Positions 28,397 through 37,115 of a DNA stretch of 64,000 nt are shown here, piece by piece (the first letter of the stretch is position 1; the number at the start of each line of letters is the position of its first letter). The stretch spans positions 248,001 to 312,000 of the forward strand of contig JAYQIF010000002.1 of the NCBI GenBank assembly GCA_038141525.1, given 5' to 3'. Under the pieces are notes generated by a model, which was not told where the DNA came from, searched no databases, and worked only from the letters and a program-made list of their open reading frames with translations. Source of the DNA: BACL21 sp038141525. GTDB taxonomy: Bacteria; Bacteroidota; Bacteroidia; Flavobacteriales; Flavobacteriaceae. The position numbers and the translations under genes are program-made.

Positions 28397-29622
28397 GCCG
28401 CGTCCTTTTTGAGGGCAAAAGACCCGCCAATTAGAAAACCGACCATCATATAAGGCTTAAAAATTCCTGTAACCACCATAGTTGCGGCAAGCATATAAAA
28501 GCCTGCAGCCACAAGCACGCTATTGTAAGATTTGTGTGAGGGGTCTTTTGGGTCTAAATAACTGTAAAGATAAAGCACGATAAAAATTGAAACATAAAGA
28601 AGCAGCCCCAGCAAGCCTGTTTTCATATAGACATAGGCGGCCCCATTGTGCACTGTCGGTAGGTGCTGCATCATTTCTCCATTGAGCCTGAGTTCAAAAC
28701 CAGCGTCGACTGTTGAACCAAACCCTTTACCTTGAATCCATTTGCCTTCTTGATCAACTTCATTCAGCACCAAGCTTGCCTCATAGGCGCGCCAGCGCGG
28801 CCAAAGCGATCGCCGATCTTTGAGGTAAGTGTCAAATTTTATGGGTTGAAATGTCTCGGTATAAGAATTTTTTACTTTGGCCAAAAAGCCCGTGAGTACG
28901 GTTTGGTTTTGTACCTCTTCTGGCTCATATTGACTTAAGAAAAACACAAACCCTGCACCAACGGCCAAAAGCGCAAGTCCCATAACCACTCCTCTTGCAT
29001 TGAGTTTGAGATAACCGTAATAGGCCAGAATCATCAAGAACAGCACCACAATCATGGTGCGCGAAAAATAGAGCAAGAACGAGACAATCAGGGCGGCTAC
29101 GGCAATTTTGTAAAACAAAGTGAAGCGCGTCTTTTTAATGGGCAGGTCACGAATAGTGGCAATCAAAAACAGGGCGACCATTTCCACATGATTCAGCTTA
29201 CCAAACAACTCTCTAAACTTTTGAAGGTTCGGTCTGTAACGCAATAAGCCAATCCCGATATCCAGGAGATGAATCAGCGCAAAGCCAAAACCGACTAGAA
29301 CAATTAAATTATAAAAATCGGCTTTGGACTTTAACTTTTGGACCGCATAATAGGTCGCTAACATTACCGTCATGGGCCTTAAAAAATAAACCACATCCTT
29401 GACAAAACCATAAAGCCCTGCCTCTCGCGTCATAATCCCTAAGGAGCCTACGGCCATCATGGCCAAAATCAGCAATACAATTTGTGACAAGCCACGGGAG
29501 ATCTTCCCGTTAAAATGCAACAACAGGACCCCAAACGCCACGACAAAACTCAGCTCGACGCTCTCGACCCAAAGGGCAATAATAATGGCCACTAGGCCTA
29601 TTTTAGCCGTTAACTGATTCAT
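28393..29622 (-). CDS. Polysaccharide polymerase (Wzy-like) membrane protein
   Basis: 409 residues with roughly 11 transmembrane helices. It starts MNQLTAKIGLVAIIIALWVE and carries a hydrophilic periplasmic loop (LKDRRSLWPRWRAYEASLVL to LPTVHNGAAYVYMKTGLLG) before the last helices, as in O-antigen polymerases. It is the third polymerase/ligase-like protein in the operon; which one is the true Wzy cannot be told. Neighbouring starts and stops overlap by 4 bases on both sides, indicating tight coupling. Confidence 0.8.
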   Translation of the reverse strand: MNQLTAKIGLVAIIIALWVESVELSFVVAFGVLLLHFNGKISRGLSQIVLLILAMMAVGSLGIMTREAGLYGFVKDVVYFLRPMTVMLATYYAVQKLKSKADFYNLIVLVGFGFALIHLLDIGIGLLRYRPNLQKFRELFGKLNHVEMVALFLIATIRDLPIKKTRFTLFYKIAVAALIVSFLLYFSRTMIVVLFLMILAYYGYLKLNARGVVMGLALLAVGAGFVFFLSQYEPEEVQNQTVLTGFLAKVKNSYTETFQPIKFDTYLKDRRSLWPRWRAYEASLVLNEVDQEGKWIQGKGFGSTVDAGFELRLNGEMMQHLPTVHNGAAYVYMKTGLLGLLLYVSIFIVLYLYSYLDPKDPSHKSYNSVLVAAGFYMLAATMVVTGIFKPYMMVGFLIGGSFALKKDAA

Positions 29623-30314
29623 TGTTCTCTCTCATAGCCAAAGGCCTCAAAATCCTTGGCGTATAACTCATTTAAAGTTGCTTTAGCCTTTGGGGTCAAG
29701 GCCTCTTTTCTGGATTTCTTGTCATGACCCAAAGCGAAATATTTGATTAAGCCGGGTTGTTCTAACCAAAGCCGAATCACCCGTTTCCAAGCCCCGGGTT
29801 CTTTATTGGCATGAGGCATGGCCAAATGCTCGATGCCGCTTTTTTGTTTGGGCAAGACCAAATCCTGATCGAGACGCTCTAAATGCCCGACGTAATCCAC
29901 AAGCAAGTGCCCTTGGTTGTTATGAAGATAATCGTATTGTGGCAAGAAAAAAAAGTGTTCCTCTTTTATTTTGCCCGGCAATACCTTTTGGACAAAATTT
30001 TCAAAACTCATCACACGCGCGTACCCCAAAAAATGATAACACGAAAGGGCTCTTTGGTTGGGGTTGCGCACCAAAGCCCATTTAAAACACCCTTTAAAGT
30101 CGACCTCAGAGATATACCCAAATTCCGTGTATTGTGCCGCCGTAAGATGGGCTAAACGCTCCGGCCCTTGCTCCTTTTTTTCTTTAGGGCGCAAAAGTAA
30201 CGTCCCGCGCTGCGACCAATCGAGTCCCAAATCCGTCAAATACATCTGCTCCACGCTCTGACCCGCCACCTTGGGAATATGAACAAATATGGTTTTATGT
30301 TGATGACTGATCAT
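29619..30314 (-). CDS. Sulfotransferase family 2-type polysaccharide sulfotransferase
   Basis: 231 residues. The N-terminus has TIFVHIPKVAGQSVEQMYL, the HIPK-x-AG-S-E PAPS-binding signature of family 2 carbohydrate sulfotransferases, and further on ALVRNPNQRALSCYHFLGY, the 3'-phosphate-binding R-N-P-R-S motif. It would move sulfate from PAPS to a sugar hydroxyl, either on the lipid-linked repeat or its precursor. A different type of sulfotransferase follows immediately upstream, 12 bases away, so the product is probably sulfated at two positions. Confidence 0.88.
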   Translation of the reverse strand: MISHQHKTIFVHIPKVAGQSVEQMYLTDLGLDWSQRGTLLLRPKEKKEQGPERLAHLTAAQYTEFGYISEVDFKGCFKWALVRNPNQRALSCYHFLGYARVMSFENFVQKVLPGKIKEEHFFFLPQYDYLHNNQGHLLVDYVGHLERLDQDLVLPKQKSGIEHLAMPHANKEPGAWKRVIRLWLEQPGLIKYFALGHDKKSRKEALTPKAKATLNELYAKDFEAFGYEREQ

Positions 30315-30326
30315 GGAGGTTTGGGA

Positions 30327-31247
30327 TTAACGCTTATTTATACCCCACAACTCTAGTATGGGTTTTTGAATGAGTTGCTCAAGTTGTCTTAACGACTCAA
30401 TATTTTGGCTTATGAGTCTGCTTTTTAACTCCTCTGGGAGTTCTTCATTAGACGGAGCCCCTCCAAATAAAAATGCCTTTAGGCGCTGGCGCATAGACTC
30501 GCCCATAAGCGCGTGCAAAAACGATCTCGCCCAAGGGGTGCGCATTGCGTTTAAAGCCCCTTGATGTTTATAGGCCAAAATTTGGTTGTGTTGGTCTCCT
30601 AAAGCATCAAGGTTGTGATGTTCAATTCCCAAAAAATTAGCCAACTCACTCAGCGCTGATTGCTGATCGCGGACCCATTGTTCGAAAATCATAACATGGA
30701 TCTGTTTTTTTGGAAAAGCACCGTAATAAGCTTTTAATGGGCCAATATAATCACTCCATTCTAAGTAACGATTTCCTCCCCCCCAGTGCTCCGAAAGTGG
30801 GGTGTGTATGGCCTGTTCAAAGTCTTTGTTTTTCTCATAGCCCACACTTTTGGCCATGAGATAATGACTAAATGCGCGCTCTATTGGGTGGCGTAATGTT
30901 ACCACAATTTTTGCCTCTGGATTATAGGCCTTAATCGAGGAGGCAGTTTCTTCATGCCATAAATAAGAAGGACTTATATCGCCCTTAATCTGTTCTGATT
31001 TAGCCTCCACATAGAGGTTTTTATACCCCTCTAGGTTTTGAATTATCTTGGTGTGGTATTCTTTTCCAGGTTTTGGTGGGGTGTAGTCTTGAGCCTGATT
31101 AGAACTGACCTTTGAAAAGTAATTAAGCTCTTTGACTTTAGGCAGATAAACCTCTGGGTGTTGTGACAAATATTGATACAAGGTCGTGGTGCCAGAGCGG
31201 GCTGCACCAACGACAAAAAAATCCACCTTGAAATCCTTATCTACCAC
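30327..31247 (-). CDS. PAPS-dependent sulfotransferase (sulfotransferase domain family)
   Basis: 306 residues from the GTG at 31245-31247, which overlaps the wzx stop. An open frame extends a further 100 codons upstream, but that part is a shadow of the flippase gene. FFVVGAARSGTTTLYQYLSQ is the 5'-phosphosulfate P-loop and VVTLRHPIERAFSHYLMA the 3'-phosphate motif. It is probably cytosolic and acts on the repeat unit. It differs in family from the neighbouring sulfotransferase, which supports two distinct sulfation sites. The codon chosen as start is the only one consistent with the gene overlap. Confidence 0.86.
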   Translation of the reverse strand: MVDKDFKVDFFVVGAARSGTTTLYQYLSQHPEVYLPKVKELNYFSKVSSNQAQDYTPPKPGKEYHTKIIQNLEGYKNLYVEAKSEQIKGDISPSYLWHEETASSIKAYNPEAKIVVTLRHPIERAFSHYLMAKSVGYEKNKDFEQAIHTPLSEHWGGGNRYLEWSDYIGPLKAYYGAFPKKQIHVMIFEQWVRDQQSALSELANFLGIEHHNLDALGDQHNQILAYKHQGALNAMRTPWARSFLHALMGESMRQRLKAFLFGGAPSNEELPEELKSRLISQNIESLRQLEQLIQKPILELWGINKR

Positions 31248-32544
31248 GTTAAAAATGTTTTGATACGATCCATCTTGTATACATAGCCCACCGCAATGAT
31301 ATTCCACGCCATCATACTGGCCGCCGTCGCCCAAGCGGCCCCGATCATGCCATAAATAGGAATCAGGTAAGCGTTCAGGGCCACATTCAAAACAAGCGCG
31401 CTGGCCACGATCCACTGAAATACCTTTTGTTTGCTGGTCATGTTTAAATAAACCCCCACTGAGCCACATAGGGTGTTTACGGCCTGACCCAAAAGCAATA
31501 TCAAAAGTGGGGTTTTCGCCGCAACGTAAGCCGAACCGAACCAAGACAAAATCCAATCTGCACCAAGAGCCAAAATAACAATAGCTGGGGCGGTTGAAAC
31601 AAAAATCAAACGGGTGCTTTTTTTGATTTTAGCAGCAAGAGCCTTTTTGTCTCCTCGATTATAGTCTTCTGCTATTTTAGGGGCCAATACCGCGTTGACC
31701 GAAGCTAAAGCTACCGACAACAACAGGGTTAGTTTCACCGCCACACTATAAATAGCAACAACAGTGTAATTCTCAAATTGTTTGAGCATCAACACATCGA
31801 AGCTCTGCATGAGCAAAAACGCCGCCGCACTAATGGCCATGGGGGCTGATCGTTTTAAAATAGCTCGAGCGCTAATGGAAGGGCTGTGCTTAAATACTTT
31901 TAACGGGGGTTGATTAAAATAAACAATAAGCATCCCGGTCGAGGTTAAGGCCAGCAAAACAAAACTGCCCAAAAAAACACAGACACGAGCCACTGTGGTT
32001 GGCCTAAATACACCAAAGCAATCACTCCTAAAAAGAAAATTAGGTAGCGGAAAATATTACGAAACAATTCAGAGACATAAATTTTATCAATAGCCCGCAG
32101 CACATCAATGTTGAGCATGGTGATGGCATAAAACAAAATACCTGTAAAGGTCTGGTAAACCAGACTGCCGATGGGTTTAAATCCAAGGGCTGAAATTATT
32201 GGTCCTAAGACATACAATAGCGCATTCAAGCCAACCGACAAGCCGACGACCAATAAGAACATTGTTTTATAGACTTGTCGTATTTGGCCCAGGTTGTTTT
32301 GTGCGCTAAAAAATCCTGAGTAAAAAATTACCGATTGCTGCATGCCAAATAAAGCGATTGCGCCAACAAACAACAAAAGAGCACGGCTGTAATCGTACTG
32401 CCCTACCAGCTCAGGAGCTAACTCGTTAGTCAAATAAAGGGTTCCCGAAAAAAATAGACCCACCCCCAACAGTCGCAAAAACAATACGCCTATGCTACGC
32501 CCTGTAAATGAGTTTATATGTGCATTGCCTGGCAACAACTTCAT
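31241..32544 (-). pseudogene. Wzx-type oligosaccharide flippase, one frameshift
   Basis: Two halves with about six and eight transmembrane helices. The N-terminal piece starts MKLLPGNAHINSFTGRSIGV and runs off frame at WLVSVFFWAVLFCWP. The C-terminal piece carries LGSFVLLALTSTGMLIVY to YKMDRIKTFLTW. The break is a run of seven T on the minus strand (31971-31977); eight gives SVFFLGSFVLLALTS. The repaired length, about 434 residues, fits MATE/MOP-type polysaccharide flippases that move undecaprenyl-linked repeats across the inner membrane. A poly-T run within a membrane helix is also a plausible slippage site. Confidence 0.85.
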
Positions 32545-32569
32545 AGGCTGGTTCGATAAGCTCAGGCGA

Positions 32570-33547
32570 TTAAGCCTCTGAGGCGTGTTTTTTCCCTTTG
32601 AGATACAAGCCCTTGAGCCAGAAAAATCCGAAAAACACAAACAATAAACCCAGAGGAATAAGTGTAGATTTGTTGTCTAAAAATTCGGCGGTCATGACCA
32701 ATCGCGGGCTGTTTACCACCGTCACAATTGACCCGTATTTGGTGCGTTCGGTCATGAGCTCTTCGTTTTTTGCGATCAGTTCATTTTTCTTTTCGACCAA
32801 TTGGTGGAGGTTTGTATTGTTCACCCGTATGGTAGGAATGTTCAATTCATTAGGCACTGCAACCCCTGTTTCATTTTTGCCAGAGTATTCTGCAAAAAGA
32901 GCGTCGATGAGTTCAATGGTCCTGTTATTGCGCTCAATGTGCAAGTCTGTCTCTGCGACCACTACCTCCTTGATGGTGTTAAAATTCTCGTTGCTGTTAA
33001 GATAGGCCAGAACCTTATCCAGAACTCTGGAGTCTGGGGTGTTGGTGACCACGGTTATCTTGTGATAATGGTATTGTGGGTAAAATATTTCTGAGACCAT
33101 TAAATCCTCCTCAATATCAATTCGGGAAATATAAGTGTCTATGTTGCGATCGTTAGGCTCACTCACTTTCAAAAGGTCATTCACACTCACCACTGGCTCG
33201 ATAATAATATCGAGGATTTCAGGGGTTTCTGTGTTGAGCCCTAACTGCTCTAAAAATCGCTCGTCTAGTTGTTTACATTTTATATTCAAAGTCTCAACAG
33301 CATCGTATACATAACTCGAGCTACCAAAATTATTCTGAACAATCATCACTGCTTGACGCTTTGGGCGCTGAGATTGCTGCCAGAATTTACCGCCAAAATG
33401 GCCGCCAACCACAATTATGGCCAAGACGATCCAGTATTTTTTTAGGAATTGAACGGCGTGATAGCCTCGTGCTAGCCAACCCAAATAAACATTTTTGAGT
33501 TTTTTCAACACGTAAAACAAATCGACTTCTTCTGTGTGCTTTTCCAT
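32570..33547 (-). CDS. Wzz-like polysaccharide chain-length/co-polymerase protein
   Basis: 325 residues with an N-terminal transmembrane helix (WIVLAIIVVGGHFGGKFW), a periplasmic domain with predicted coiled-coil segments (NLHQLVEKKNELIAKNEELM) and a second helix near the C-terminus (IPLGLLFVFFGFFWLKGLY). This is the topology of PCP/Wzz proteins that control polymer length with Wzy. No tyrosine kinase domain is attached, and no Wza-like outer-membrane exporter gene is in the window. It lies between rfbD and the flippase gene. Confidence 0.75.
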   Translation of the reverse strand: MEKHTEEVDLFYVLKKLKNVYLGWLARGYHAVQFLKKYWIVLAIIVVGGHFGGKFWQQSQRPKRQAVMIVQNNFGSSSYVYDAVETLNIKCKQLDERFLEQLGLNTETPEILDIIIEPVVSVNDLLKVSEPNDRNIDTYISRIDIEEDLMVSEIFYPQYHYHKITVVTNTPDSRVLDKVLAYLNSNENFNTIKEVVVAETDLHIERNNRTIELIDALFAEYSGKNETGVAVPNELNIPTIRVNNTNLHQLVEKKNELIAKNEELMTERTKYGSIVTVVNSPRLVMTAEFLDNKSTLIPLGLLFVFFGFFWLKGLYLKGKKHASEA

Positions 33548-33553
33548 GATGTA

Positions 33554-34402
33554 TTATAATTGGTGAATCACCTCAGTCAAAGCCTCTTGCCATGACCGAA
33601 TAGGTTGTTGTAAGGTTTGTGTTATTTTATTGGTGTCCAAAACACTGTATTTTGGCCGCTGTGCAAAAGTAGGATATTCGGCGGTTTCAGCAAGTTGCAC
33701 CTGGTCCAATTGATGGGTTTGTCTAAAAATTTCTTGAGCAAAGCCATGCCAAGTGGTCTGTCCGGTATTGCTGAAATGATAAATGCCATAAGGCGCCTGA
33801 ATTTCTAAAAGCTTCAAAAGGGCATCCGCTAAATCCAAAGTGCTGGTCGGACTACCCGTTTGCTCTGTGGTAATGGTCAGTGATTTACCTTGATCGGCAA
33901 GCCTCAGCATAGTTTTTAGAAAATTATTCCCATAGGGCCCATAAAGCCATGACGTGCGCACAATATAGTGGGCGGGGTTCATCTCTGACACCGCCAATTC
34001 TCCTTGGAGCTTACTTTGGCCATAAATCCCAAGTGGCGCTGTAGTCTGATCTTCGGGATAAGGCACTCGAGACTGGCCATTAAAGACATAATCGGTAGAG
34101 ACGTGGAGCAGTATAATCTTACGTGATACGCACAACGCAGCAAGCTCTGTGACGCCTTTGGTGTTTATGGCAAAAGCACGGTCCGGCTCTTTCTCGGCCA
34201 AATCGACCGCGGTATAAGCCGCAGCATTAATCACGACATCGAACTGATGCCGATCCAAAACACTTGCCATTTGATCGGGTTGTTCTAGGTCAAAGTCCTG
34301 GCGGGCACAAAAATGAAACTTCATTGATGGAAATCCACTGCAGCACTGGCGAAGGCTTTGCCCTAGCTGGCCATTGGCTCCGGTCACCAAAATATTCTTC
34401 AT
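33554..34402 (-). CDS. rfbD: dTDP-4-dehydrorhamnose reductase
   Basis: 282 residues. MKNILVTGANGQLGQSLRQC is the NAD(P)H-binding Rossmann motif, VSTDYVFNGQS and YGQSKLQGELAV give the catalytic Tyr/Lys. It performs the last step of dTDP-L-rhamnose synthesis. Its start overlaps the rfbC stop in an ATGA. Confidence 0.95.
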   Translation of the reverse strand: MKNILVTGANGQLGQSLRQCCSGFPSMKFHFCARQDFDLEQPDQMASVLDRHQFDVVINAAAYTAVDLAEKEPDRAFAINTKGVTELAALCVSRKIILLHVSTDYVFNGQSRVPYPEDQTTAPLGIYGQSKLQGELAVSEMNPAHYIVRTSWLYGPYGNNFLKTMLRLADQGKSLTITTEQTGSPTSTLDLADALLKLLEIQAPYGIYHFSNTGQTTWHGFAQEIFRQTHQLDQVQLAETAEYPTFAQRPKYSVLDTNKITQTLQQPIRSWQEALTEVIHQL

Positions 34403-34944
34403 GCGGTAGCGTCTAAAAACGTCGGCAATATTTGGTCTTTTTCGGAGACCAAAACATCTTCATGTTTTAGATGCCAATCGATGGCGAGGGTTGCGTCGTT
34501 ATAGAGAATTCCGCCTTCTGCTTCTTTATTGTAAAAAGCATCGCATTTATAACAGAAGGTCGCCTCAGGGCTTAGGGTGATAAATCCATGGGCAAAACCT
34601 TTGGGTACAAAGAGTTGAATGCGGTTTTCCGCCGACAGCTCTATGCTGTAATGCTGGCCAAAAGTTGGGCTTTCCTTGCGCAAATCCACGATAACATCGA
34701 GCACCTTACCTGCAGAGACACGCACCAGCTTGGCTTGGGCATGTGCTCCAGATTGGTAATGAAGCCCTCGGATAACGCCATATTTAGAAATGGACTGGTT
34801 GTCTTGAACAAAATTCACTTCAAGTCCTGTGACCTTGCGAAATGTTTGTGCATTATAGGTTTCTGAAAACAGCCCGCGCGCATCTTCAAATTGCGGGGGA
34901 ATCAGGTAAAAAGCATCTTTTAAAGGCGTGTCGATACGCTCCAT
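34399..34944 (-). CDS. rfbC: dTDP-4-dehydrorhamnose 3,5-epimerase
   Basis: 181 residues, a cupin-fold epimerase. VQDNQSISKYGVIRGLHYQ contains the catalytic His and VPKGFAHGFITLSPEATFCYKC the substrate-pocket tyrosine region. It epimerises C3 and C5 of dTDP-4-keto-6-deoxyglucose. The gene starts one base after the rfbA stop. Confidence 0.96.
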   Translation of the reverse strand: MERIDTPLKDAFYLIPPQFEDARGLFSETYNAQTFRKVTGLEVNFVQDNQSISKYGVIRGLHYQSGAHAQAKLVRVSAGKVLDVIVDLRKESPTFGQHYSIELSAENRIQLFVPKGFAHGFITLSPEATFCYKCDAFYNKEAEGGILYNDATLAIDWHLKHEDVLVSEKDQILPTFLDATA

Positions 34945-34945
34945 A

Positions 34946-35803
34946 TCAGTCCAATTGCATTAAATGTTTGCCATAACCACTTTTAAGCAGCGGCTTGGCT
35001 AATTTTCTGAGTTGGGTTCGGTCGATAAAGCCCATGCGATACGCCGCTTTTTCGATAGCGCCAATTTTAAGGCCTTGACGCGCCTCAATCACCTGAACAA
35101 ACTGCGACGCTTGCATCAATGAGCTAAATGTCCCTGTATCTAGCCAGGCCGTGCCTCGGTCGAGCACCCCAACACTGAGCTCACCCATTTGGAGGTATGC
35201 ATTATTTACGGCGGTGATTTCTAGCTCGCCACGTTCACTTGGCGTAATGGATTTGGCAATTTCTACCACACGATTGTCGTAAAAATATATCCCGGGGACC
35301 GCATAATTAGACTTGGGCTTGCTCGGTTTTTCTTCTATAGAGAGTGCGTTGCCTTGATCATCAAATTCAACCACGCCGTAGCGCTCTGGGTCTTGAACGT
35401 GATAAGCAAAAACCACGCCTCCTGTGGGGTCGTTTTGGGCCTGCATCAGCTCACTGAGCCCTGCCCCATAAAAAATATTGTCTCCCAAAATCAGGGCGAC
35501 CTTATCCTTCCCGATAAACTCTTCGCCGATAATAAAGGCCTCGGCCAGTCCATTGGGTTCAGGTTGCACCGCGTAACTAAAGGCGCAACCCAGTTGCGTA
35601 CCATCGCCCAAAAGTTTCTTGAACAGCGGCAAGTCCTCTGGGGTAGAAATGATTAAAATCTCACGAATTCCTGCATACATCAAGGTAGTGAGCGGATAAT
35701 AAATCATGGGCTTGTCGTAAACCGGCATGAGTTGTTTGCTCACGGCCAAGGTCAGCGGGTGTAGTCGGGTCCCTGATCCTCCTGCCAAAATTATTCCTTT
35801 CAT
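34946..35803 (-). CDS. rfbA: Glucose-1-phosphate thymidylyltransferase
   Basis: 285 residues. MKGIILAGGSGTRLHPLTLA is the NTP-binding loop, SKQLMPVYDKPMIYYPL the lysine motif, and ALILGDNIFYG carries the metal-binding Asp. It makes dTDP-glucose from dTTP and glucose-1-phosphate. It lies 75 bases after the repaired end of rfbB. Intact. Confidence 0.96.
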   Translation of the reverse strand: MKGIILAGGSGTRLHPLTLAVSKQLMPVYDKPMIYYPLTTLMYAGIREILIISTPEDLPLFKKLLGDGTQLGCAFSYAVQPEPNGLAEAFIIGEEFIGKDKVALILGDNIFYGAGLSELMQAQNDPTGGVVFAYHVQDPERYGVVEFDDQGNALSIEEKPSKPKSNYAVPGIYFYDNRVVEIAKSITPSERGELEITAVNNAYLQMGELSVGVLDRGTAWLDTGTFSSLMQASQFVQVIEARQGLKIGAIEKAAYRMGFIDRTQLRKLAKPLLKSGYGKHLMQLD

Positions 35804-35878
35804 GACGTTATGGTTTTTGGGGTTTGTCTCATGGATTGTTCTCGTGCTGTTTGTTTGATCGGTTAAACCAATTACTTT

Positions 35879-36932
35879 TTATTCTTGTGACAAACGCTCT
35901 GGGTGAGCCAAGTACCACTCTATGGTTTTAACAATCCCCGTCTCAAAAGTTTCTTCAGCCTTCCAGCCTAAAGTTTTGTTCAATTTTAGTGGCGTCGATG
36001 GCGTAACGAAAATCATGACCAGGACGATCTTTTACAAAAGTAATTTGATCTTTATATTGCCCTTTAGCCTTTGGTTTTAACGCATCTAGAGCGGTGCAAA
36101 TACGCTCGGCAATATACAGATTATTGCGCTCGTTGCGGCCGCCAATGTTGTAGGTCTCGCCTAAATCTCCGTGATCTAGCGCCTTTTGAATGCCTTTACA
36201 ATGATCCGAGACATAGAGCCAGTCACGAATGTTTTGGCCATCCCCGTAAATCGGGATGTCCTGTCCAGAAATAGCCTTGCGAATGATGGTTGGGATGAGT
36301 TTTTCCCAGTGTTGATTCGGGCCGTAATTATTGGAGCAATTTGTGGTCACCACAGGGAATCCATAGGTGTGGAAATAGCTGCGGGCGAGCATGTCCGAGC
36401 CCGCTTTGGAGGCGCTATAGGGACTGTTCGGTGCATAAGGGGTGTCTTCGCGAAAAAGACCGGTCTCGCCTAGGGTGCCATATACCTCATCGGTAGAAAC
36501 ATGCAAAAATCGCGCATGAGCAAATTGGCTTTTGAGTGCTTTTGGCCCTTCCATCCAAAGCTCATAAGCCGCGTGCAATAACTCAAAAGACCCGAGTAGA
36601 TTGGTTTCCACAAAAGCGCGCGGGCCAGTTATGGAATTATCCACGTGCGACTCCGCAGCAAAATGCACCACGGTGTCAAACTGATGCTCTGCAAAAAGAC
36701 GCCCCAACAACTGCTGATCGCAAATATCACCCTGGACAAAAGTGTAATTGGGCAAACCCGCTAAATCGGAAAGATTTTCTAGGCTTCCCGCATAGGTCAA
36801 TTTATCCAAAACCACCCACTTAGCATTGCTGCCTGGCACATAATGGTTTACATAATTAGAACCGATAAATCCAGCCGCCCCTGTGACCAGGATTGACTTT
36901 GCATTTCTCACAGTGCCATTTTTTGTTTCCAT
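35879..36932 (-). pseudogene. rfbB: dTDP-glucose 4,6-dehydratase, 3' frameshift
   Basis: The SDR fold is well conserved: SILVTGAAGFIGSNYVNHYV, HFAAESHVDNSI, YGTLGETGLFREDTPYAPNS, SASKAGSD and NNYGPNQHWEKLIP. Start is the ATG at 36930-36932 (METKNGTVRNAKS). Near the end the frame breaks: one extra base in 35974-35977 turns the expected EQTLGWKAEETFETGIVKTI ending into a stop at 35955; the repaired gene ends at 35879 (LSQE). This first gene of the rhamnose set also opens the long minus-strand operon. A truncation here would lose about 30 residues. Confidence 0.93.
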
Positions 36933-36994
36933 TAGCGGCAAATATCGTTATTTTCAATGATTTCTAGAGTTATTTGCTGCGGCAAACCCTGATT

Positions 36995-37036
36995 GAGCTG
37001 CTAAAAACCATCCATGGTTAAGCCACAGCGCAGCTC
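36995..37036. other. Nested inverted repeats in the rfbB-DUF6909 gap
   Basis: Outer arms GAGCTGC (36995-37001) and GCAGCTC (37030-37036) enclose an inner perfect repeat AACCAT-CC-ATGGTT (37006-37019). On the minus strand the inner hairpin is followed by TTT. It could be a weak terminator of the DUF6909 transcript or a small structured leader of the rfb operon. Nothing else was seen in this 183-base gap. Confidence 0.35.
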
Positions 37037-37115
37037 AAAAAACCAGCTGTAGTCAACAAGTTTTATTCTTGGCTCCGACGACTTTAACTGAGCACAACCC
37101 CATAACGCAGAGACC

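Noticed and set aside
31248..31556. 100-codon N-terminal extension of the sulfotransferase at 30327
   Set aside because: It is a shadow of the Wzx gene in another frame; the P-loop begins shortly after the GTG at 31245-31247.
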